Made by a program: the position numbers and the translations under genes. Below are positions 57,492-64,000 of a DNA stretch of 64,000 bases, piece by piece. Each line of letters opens with the position of its first letter. Position 1 is the first letter of the stretch. Where the stretch lies: NCBI GenBank assembly GCA_020848545.1, contig JADLHZ010000102.1, positions 85,098 to 149,097 on the forward strand, in the 5' to 3' direction. The notes under the pieces were generated by a model that was given only the letters and a program-made list of their open reading frames with translations, made no database searches and was not told where the DNA came from. Source of the DNA: Deltaproteobacteria bacterium (lineage in GTDB: Bacteria; Myxococcota; JADLHZ01).

Positions 57492-59098
57492 GGCAGCTCG
57501 ACATCCTTCTGCCGGCACGCGTCCCGCACGAGCGCCCGCATCTGCTCGAACTCTTGGCGCTCTTCGTCGCGCACCGGGCTCGCGATCGCCTTCTGGTAAG
57601 TCTCCTTCAACGCATCGACCGAGCCGAGGCCCAGCAGACACAGAGTCGCGCCAAACATCCCGCGCCATGACGACGAGCGCTTCGCCGCGAGCGACTCGCC
57701 GAAGTACGCGAGCGCCTCGTCGTAGAAGCCGAACTGCGTCAGGTTGAGCCCCACGTTGAGCGCGACGTCGGCCGAGATCGAGGGATGCACGTTGGCGGCG
57801 ACGGCGTCGAGCGCGCCTTTGATCTCGATGCGCAGCGCGAGCGACTCCGTGCGACCGAGACGCTGGCCGAGGCGCTGGCCAAGATCTTCGAGCGTGTTCA
57901 GATAGCGATAGGTGTCGAAGCGCGCGAGCCGAATGGCGCCGAGCCAGCGCGTGAGCGGCACGTTCGGCTCGTTCTGCAAGCGATGCTGAAAGTCGCCGCG
58001 CTCGACGGCGAGGGCGTCGCCCACCGAGAACGTCTCGAAGACGTCCTCGAAGGTCCAGCGCGTGCGCACGAGCTTGCCGCCGCCGAGCGACGCCACGAAG
58101 AAGCGCAGCATGAAGTGCCGGCGCGGCGAGGTGAACGTTTGACCGCCGCGGCCAGTGAAGAAGCGGCGCAGCGCTCCGTAGTTCACCATGATCGAGTGGC
58201 TGCCGTGGCGCGCGAACTCGGGCGGCGTCTCGAGCGGCAGCGGATCTTCGTCAAAGCCTTTGTCCGCCGAGAGCAAGAGCACCCGGTTCGACGTGCGGTC
58301 GGCGAAGAAGCGCATGCAGGTGAGGCCGGCGTTCGGAAATGGAAACGACATCGGCTCGTTCAGCTCTCCGTCGAGCACGGCGTCGAGCTCGTTGTCGCCG
58401 TAGAACGGGCGCGCGCACGGCACGGCGCGATACTCTGCGTCGGCCAGGGGCAGCTTCTCGAGCAGCGCCGCCCCCGCCGGCGTGCCCTCGCCTTCGCGCA
58501 GCGCGACGCGCCACTCGCGCAAGAGCTTTCCGTCCCACGCGAACGCGTCGTTCGGCAGCGTGTCGAAGAGGTAGTTGGCCACGAGCACGATCGGGTTCTT
58601 CGGCGCGTCGGCGAGCAGCTTGCGACCATCGTGCAGAGTGATCGACTCGGGCGCGCACGCGTCGAACTTCGCCCAAGAGAGCTGGCCAAGCGCGGCGGCG
58701 CGCTGGAAATGCGCGTTCTTCCCGAAGACGTCGAGGTTCGACTGCACGAGGTCCGTGACCACGTAGTGCACCGGCTGCGCATGCGGAGGCCCGCCGGCGC
58801 CGTACCACTGCGCGATGAAGCTCTGCGCGAACGCGCCGCTGCCGGCGCCGAGCTCGATGACGTAGACGGGCTCGCTCGGATCGACGCGCGGGCCGAGATC
58901 GTCGAGCCACGCGACGAGCGTGCGGATGTAGTCGTGCACGAGCACCGGGCTCGTCGTCACGCGGTGCGGAACGATGCCCGCGGCCCATGATCCGGCGCCG
59001 GCCGCTTCGTAGAAGTCGCGTTGGTAGCGCCAGATGCTCGACTGCGAGAGCGAGCGCTCGCCTTCGATCAGGGGCCGCTCGGACGGCGCGTCGCTCAC
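57488..59098 (-). CDS. SAM-dependent methyltransferase with C-terminal TPR-like region
   Basis: The 536-residue product starts at the GTG at 59098, coupled to the chaperone stop as GTGA. SAM binding motif I is VYVIELGAGSGAFAQSF. The acidic loop VVTDLVQSNLDVFG and ANYLFDTLPNDAFAW follow the MidA/Methyltransf_28 pattern (VANEFFDALP). The C-terminal 90 residues form two TPR-like helical pairs (GFYDEALAYFGESLAAK, and GMFGATLCLLGLGSVDALKE). MidA-type enzymes methylate protein side chains in complex I assembly. The substrate here is unknown. Coupling to an LcrH-like chaperone suggests it could modify a secretion substrate. Confidence 0.85.
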   Translation of the reverse strand: MSDAPSERPLIEGERSLSQSSIWRYQRDFYEAAGAGSWAAGIVPHRVTTSPVLVHDYIRTLVAWLDDLGPRVDPSEPVYVIELGAGSGAFAQSFIAQWYGAGGPPHAQPVHYVVTDLVQSNLDVFGKNAHFQRAAALGQLSWAKFDACAPESITLHDGRKLLADAPKNPIVLVANYLFDTLPNDAFAWDGKLLREWRVALREGEGTPAGAALLEKLPLADAEYRAVPCARPFYGDNELDAVLDGELNEPMSFPFPNAGLTCMRFFADRTSNRVLLLSADKGFDEDPLPLETPPEFARHGSHSIMVNYGALRRFFTGRGGQTFTSPRRHFMLRFFVASLGGGKLVRTRWTFEDVFETFSVGDALAVERGDFQHRLQNEPNVPLTRWLGAIRLARFDTYRYLNTLEDLGQRLGQRLGRTESLALRIEIKGALDAVAANVHPSISADVALNVGLNLTQFGFYDEALAYFGESLAAKRSSSWRGMFGATLCLLGLGSVDALKETYQKAIASPVRDEERQEFEQMRALVRDACRQKDVELP

Positions 59099-59586
59099 GC
59101 CGGCTTTTTCGACTCTTGCAGCTTCAGGAGCAGCTCGGCGCGCTGCACCCACTGGCCGGCTTCGGGGTGCGCCGGTGCGAGCTCGAGCACCTTTTTCAGA
59201 TCGTTGAGGCCGGGGTCGACGTTGCCAGAGAGGATCTGCGATTCACCGCGGTAGACGTAGCTGACGACGTCGTTCTCGTCGTTGGCGACGGCCATGTCGT
59301 AGGCCGCGATCGCTTCGGTGTAGTCCTTCAGTTGTTGGTTCACGGCGCCGAGCGCGCGCCAGTAGTGGCTCGTGTAAGGGGCGTACGCGGTGAGGCCGGT
59401 GAAGATGTCTTTGGCGGCCTCGTATTTTCCGTAGGTGAAGAAGTTGTAGCCAAGCGCGTAGACGGTCTCCATCTCCTCGTCGGAGATGCCTTCGAGCTCC
59501 TGCAGGGTGATCAGGCCGTTCATGAAGCCGTGCACCATGAACTCGAGGTATTTGCCTGACGTTTCTTCGATCTCTTGCCGTTGCAT
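59095..59586 (-). CDS. LcrH/SycD-like TPR chaperone 5
   Basis: The 163-residue product starts at the ATG at 59586 (MQRQEIEETSGKYLEF). It is a close paralog of the chaperone at 30597-31088: YALGYNFFTYGKYEAAKDIF, then GLTAYAPYTSHYWRALGAVN, then KDYTEAIAAYDMAVAND match it almost position for position. The G-K-Y-x-x-A core and the HYWRALGAVNQ turn are the LcrH hallmarks. It lies 11 kb beyond the last large secretion-like gene and heads an operon with a methyltransferase and a kinase-like gene. Its client is not adjacent, unlike the other copies. Confidence 0.87.
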   Translation of the reverse strand: MQRQEIEETSGKYLEFMVHGFMNGLITLQELEGISDEEMETVYALGYNFFTYGKYEAAKDIFTGLTAYAPYTSHYWRALGAVNQQLKDYTEAIAAYDMAVANDENDVVSYVYRGESQILSGNVDPGLNDLKKVLELAPAHPEAGQWVQRAELLLKLQESKKPA

Positions 59587-59682
59587 AGGTCTTTTGAGTC
59601 TAGCGGCCCGGCGCCTCGCCCGCAACAGCAGGAGCTCGCTCTCCTAGACGGCACGCCTCAACTTGGTTAGGTGGGGCCCCGC

Positions 59683-61440
<1,758 letters not shown>

Positions 61441-61447
61441 GGGCCCC

Positions 61448-62080
61448 ATGGAAGCCGCCGCGCGTTCAAAGACGATCGCCGCGATCGAAGATCGCCTCGC
61501 GCAGATCGAGCCGGGCACGCCGCGCGCGCACGTGCTCGAAGCGGCGCGTGCGTTCAAGAACAATTGGGTCGAGCTCGGGCAGCGTCTGGCCGAGGTGCTC
61601 GATCGCAAGCTCTACGAGAAGTGGGGCTACGACAGCTTCGATCGCTACGTCACGGCCGAGCTGCATTTGAAGCGCGAGACGGCGTACAAGCTCGTCCGCA
61701 CCTTCAGCTTCGTCCGCGCGCAGAAACCCGAGTACCTCGAGCCCGAGCGCCGAGAGCAGCTGCCGCCGATCACCGTGGTCGACTTCATCTCGAAGAAGCA
61801 GGAGCGCGACGAGCTGCCGCCGGACCAATTGTCGACCTTCACCGAGCAGGCCTTCGAGAACAGCTGGGGCCCGCGCACGGTCAGCGCGAAGTGGCGCGAC
61901 CTCGTCAGCGACGATCGCCAGGAGATCGAAGGCGACGACAAGTCGGTGCGGGCGGTGCGGCGCGCGCGTGAGCTCGCCGAGCGCTTGAACAAGGCGCTGA
62001 TCGAGATCCCCGGCCTCGACGCCCGCGCGCTCGACGCGTTGAACGACATTCTGCAGACACTCGACGGTACCGCCGCATGA
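61448..62080 (+). CDS. Alpha-helical protein of unknown function (DNA-binding-like)
   Basis: The 210-residue product starts at the ATG at 61448, 8 bases after the helicase stop. The central part (FKNNWVELGQRLAEVLDRKL, then YDSFDRYVTAELHLKRETAY) looks like a small helix-turn-helix-rich fold in which the conserved Tyr/Trp (YEKWGYDSFDRYV) are surface aromatic residues. The C-terminal half (VRAVRRARELAERLNKALIE) is helical. There is no signal or membrane segment. I cannot assign a family. It is coupled to the next gene by an ATGA overlap and may share a transcript with the helicase. Confidence 0.7.
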   Translation: MEAAARSKTIAAIEDRLAQIEPGTPRAHVLEAARAFKNNWVELGQRLAEVLDRKLYEKWGYDSFDRYVTAELHLKRETAYKLVRTFSFVRAQKPEYLEPERREQLPPITVVDFISKKQERDELPPDQLSTFTEQAFENSWGPRTVSAKWRDLVSDDRQEIEGDDKSVRAVRRARELAERLNKALIEIPGLDARALDALNDILQTLDGTAA

Positions 62081-63195
62081 GCGCGACCGTGAGCGGGGGC
62101 GATCCGATCCGTGTCCAGCGCGGCATGGTGCTCATCTATCGTTTGTTCGACGTCGCTGACGCGATCGACATCGACCGCGCCGCGACCCTCGTCCAACGGG
62201 GCGAGACGCGGCGCTTGGATCTGCGGCGCTTTCAGAAGAACCAGCTGTCGATCTCGAAGCCGCCGCTCTCGTACGAGCTCGGCCAGCAGCGCGTCGCGGT
62301 CGACGGCCAAGACTTCGCCGTCGACAGCCACGTGCGCATCTTCGACATCGGCGTGCTCAGCATCGTCTTGAAGGTGGTGATCCCGCGCGGCGCCACCTTC
62401 GACGAGCTCGTCGAGCTAAACGCGCGCATCAGCGATCACCCGGCGATCGAGCGGCTGGCCAAAGACCTCGCGCAGCAAGTGTCGGACGACATCAAGAAGG
62501 TGATGCTGCGTCCGAAGTTCTCGGGCTTCTTCGAGGACTATACGGTGACCTTCATCGAGAGCTTCGTCGAGACGCCATCGATCCCGCTGCTCTCGGCGCA
62601 TCCGGCGCTGCCGCGGCTCTTGCTCTCCGACAACTCGCCGCGCGGCATCTCGAAGGAAGCGCTCGAGGACGCCACCGAGATGCGCTTCTCGTACTACGCC
62701 GACGAGCTCGCGGTGATCGACTACAACAGCGCGTTCGTCTACGAGCCCGGCGGCGATCCGGACATTCCCGATCTCATCGAGTTCGCGTCGGCGCAGTTGT
62801 TGGAGCTGCGTTACTACGACGATCTCTTGGATCGCGAGCTCGCGGCCATGTACGACGAGGTCGAGCGCGTGCGCGGAAAGATGAGGAAGCGCGAGGTGCG
62901 GCACCTCACGCGGCGCCTGTTGCAGGTCGTCCTCGAGGTCACGCAGCTCACCGAGAAGATCGAGAACTCGCTGAAGTGGGTGGGCGATCCGTACTTGGCG
63001 AAGTTCTATCAAGCGGCCGCCAAGCAGTTCAACCTGGCGCGCTGGCAGACCCAAGTCGAGCGCAAGGTGAACCTGATCAGCAAGATGACGGAGTTGCTCT
63101 CGGATCAGATCAACACCGACCGGGCGCTGCTCTTGGAGTCGCTCGTGGTCATCTTGATCCTGTTCGAGATCGTCGCCGCGCTGATTCGCCATTAG
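62077..63195 (+). CDS. DUF155 (RMND1/Rmd1-like) membrane protein
   Basis: The 372-residue product starts at the ATG at 62077 (ATGA overlap). The family layout is visible: a soluble region with RLAKDLAQQVSDDIKKVMLR and FIESFVETPSIPLLSAHP, the conserved helix pair YYDDLLDRELAAMYDEVERV and PYLAKFYQAAAKQFNLARWQ, then VERKVNLISKMTELLSDQIN, and one C-terminal membrane segment (LLESLVVILILFEIVAALI). DUF155 proteins in mitochondria (RMND1) support translation. Bacterial members have no settled function. The neighbouring helicase and the RMND1 parallel suggest a link to translation at the membrane, which is inference. Confidence 0.88.
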   Translation: MSATVSGGDPIRVQRGMVLIYRLFDVADAIDIDRAATLVQRGETRRLDLRRFQKNQLSISKPPLSYELGQQRVAVDGQDFAVDSHVRIFDIGVLSIVLKVVIPRGATFDELVELNARISDHPAIERLAKDLAQQVSDDIKKVMLRPKFSGFFEDYTVTFIESFVETPSIPLLSAHPALPRLLLSDNSPRGISKEALEDATEMRFSYYADELAVIDYNSAFVYEPGGDPDIPDLIEFASAQLLELRYYDDLLDRELAAMYDEVERVRGKMRKREVRHLTRRLLQVVLEVTQLTEKIENSLKWVGDPYLAKFYQAAAKQFNLARWQTQVERKVNLISKMTELLSDQINTDRALLLESLVVILILFEIVAALIRH

Positions 63196-63203
63196 GAGGT
63201 CCC

Positions 63204-63839
63204 ATGCTCACCACGATCTTCACCCTCGCCCTCGCCGCCGGCTCGACGCCGACCGAGATGGTCGAGCACATGCAAAAGAGCTTCGACGCCGCCCAGGACT
63301 TCTCCGCCGAGTTCGTTCACACCCACTACGCCGCTGCTCGCAAGGGCAAGGGCCGCGCCGAGTCCGGCCAGCTGTTCATCAAGAAGCCCGGCCTCATGCG
63401 CTGGGACTACGCCGAGCCGAACGTGAAGAACTTCGTCATCGACGGCAAGCGCCTGTGGTTCTACAAGCCGGAAGAAGCGCAGGTCATCGTCAACGACAAG
63501 TACCAAGAGGCCGACATCTCCGCCGGCCTCTCGTTTCTATGGACGGCGAAGCGCCTGACTGCCGACTTCGACGTGCGCCACTTCACCGGCCCGGATCCGC
63601 AGGGCAAGGCGGTGCCGACGGACGCAGTGAAGCTGACGCCGAAGAACCCCGATCCGAACGTGAAGGACGTCGTCTTCTATCTGGGCAAAGACGGCATGAT
63701 CGAAAAAGCGATGGCGAAGGATCACTTGGGCAACTTGAACGTGCTCGAGCTGAAGAACATCAAGCTGAACCAAGGGCTGAAGAAGGAAGCGTTCCTCTTC
63801 GTGCCGCCCGACGGCGTGAAGGTCGTTCACGTCGACTGA
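63204..63839 (+). CDS. LolA-like outer-membrane lipoprotein carrier
   Basis: The 211-residue product starts at the ATG at 63204, with AGGAGGT 4 bases upstream. The LolA pattern is visible: a short signal (MLTTIFTLALAAG), FDAAQDFSAEFVHTHY, GQLFIKKPGLMRWDYAEPNV, KNFVIDGKRLWFYKPEEAQV and SAGLSFLWTAKRL. The C-terminal beta sheet ends in FLFVPPDGVKVV. LolA carries lipoproteins across the periplasm. The signal is short for a Sec signal and the family is broad, so it may be a LolA-like paralog rather than the main carrier. It follows the DUF155 gene by 8 bases. Confidence 0.85.
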   Translation: MLTTIFTLALAAGSTPTEMVEHMQKSFDAAQDFSAEFVHTHYAAARKGKGRAESGQLFIKKPGLMRWDYAEPNVKNFVIDGKRLWFYKPEEAQVIVNDKYQEADISAGLSFLWTAKRLTADFDVRHFTGPDPQGKAVPTDAVKLTPKNPDPNVKDVVFYLGKDGMIEKAMAKDHLGNLNVLELKNIKLNQGLKKEAFLFVPPDGVKVVHVD

Positions 63840-63859
63840 GCGCGTTCACGTCGACTGAG
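63824..63859 (+). repeat. 17-bp tandem repeat at the 3' end of the LolA-like gene
   Basis: CGTTCACGTCGACTGAG occurs at 63824-63840 and again at 63843-63859, separated by 2 bases. The copy duplicates the stop codon region; the second copy is outside the reading frame. It looks like a recent replication slippage. Confidence 0.9.
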
Positions 63860-64000
63860 ACTAGAGCGCATCTCACAACCTCGTTTTCGGCTGCAAACGC
63901 CGCTTTCGGCCTGATCCACCCGTCCTCTCTCCTCGCTTGTGCGACGTGGCTGGCGCCACGCCTCCGCGCTCGTCGCTACGGGCGGGCGCCTCAGGCTCGA
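63840..64000. other. Non-coding end of the window
   Basis: No gene is recognisable in the last 160 bases. A short hairpin CGTGGC-TGGC-GCCACG lies at 63945-63960. The next gene presumably begins beyond the window. Confidence 0.5.

Overview
The window is a G+C-rich, densely packed stretch of bacterial chromosome. It most resembles a Myxococcota (deltaproteobacterial) genome. The signs are cysteine-rich DUF4215-type repeats, many lipoproteins with Pro/Ala linkers, long coiled-coil proteins, polyketide and nonribosomal peptide genes, and frequent GTG/TTG starts with 4-base stop/start overlaps. No species can be named from the sequence alone.

Layout. (1) 1-11.8 kb: cell-envelope and exported proteins. 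These are a membrane-anchored fragment, a polysaccharide deacetylase with repeated WW modules and Cys-rich linkers, a lipoprotein built of GX3 repeats, an SGNH hydrolase lipoprotein, an RNase HI and a DUF4215/beta-helix lipoprotein. (2) 11.8-12.9 kb: a HigBA toxin-antitoxin pair with a perfect palindromic operator, next to a tRNA-Arg(ACG) gene. A 14-bp copy of the tRNA 3' end lies on the far side of higBA, so the pair looks like a remnant inserted element. (3) 12.9-26.2 kb: mostly housekeeping genes (thioredoxin-like protein, gamma-glutamyltranspeptidase, histidine phosphatase, HD hydrolase, YgfZ, Ppx/GppA, GpsA, HflX), plus a stand-alone adenylation domain and two glycosyltransferases. A cluster of hairpins lies between ggt and the phosphatase gene.

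(4) 26.2-48.2 kb: the most unusual part. Four small TPR proteins of the LcrH/SycD type (type III secretion class II chaperones) alternate with large, low-complexity, coiled-coil, probably exported proteins of 290-1518 residues. Six of these proteins (389, 621, 290, 1518, 740 and 298 aa) share a short motif, [FL]-R-[MLQ]-x-x-G or R-M-D-S-G-G. Four of them follow it 35-60 residues later with a Met/Leu-rich hydrophobic stretch ending in Glu and leading into a charged helix. An ECF sigma factor with a possible zinc-less anti-sigma partner sits among them. No type III secretion apparatus gene is present in the window. I read this as a chaperone/substrate locus for a type III-like or related export system. 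That is inference from the chaperone family and protein architecture.

(5) 37-59 kb: biosynthetic genes interleave with the secretion-like genes. They comprise a fatty acyl-AMP ligase-ACP-condensation-(degenerate adenylation)-PCP megasynthase, a tightly overlapping dehydratase-ketosynthase-ketoreductase-ACP-PKS operon, and an opposing operon of kinase-like protein, methyltransferase and a fifth LcrH-like chaperone. The interleaving suggests that a lipid or polyketide product and the export system may serve one function, such as interaction with prey or competitors, but this is not shown by the sequence. (6) 59.7-63.8 kb: a DbpA-like RNA helicase, an unrecognised DNA-binding-like protein, a DUF155/RMND1-like membrane protein and a LolA-like lipoprotein carrier. 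Gaps between genes are almost all below 300 bases.
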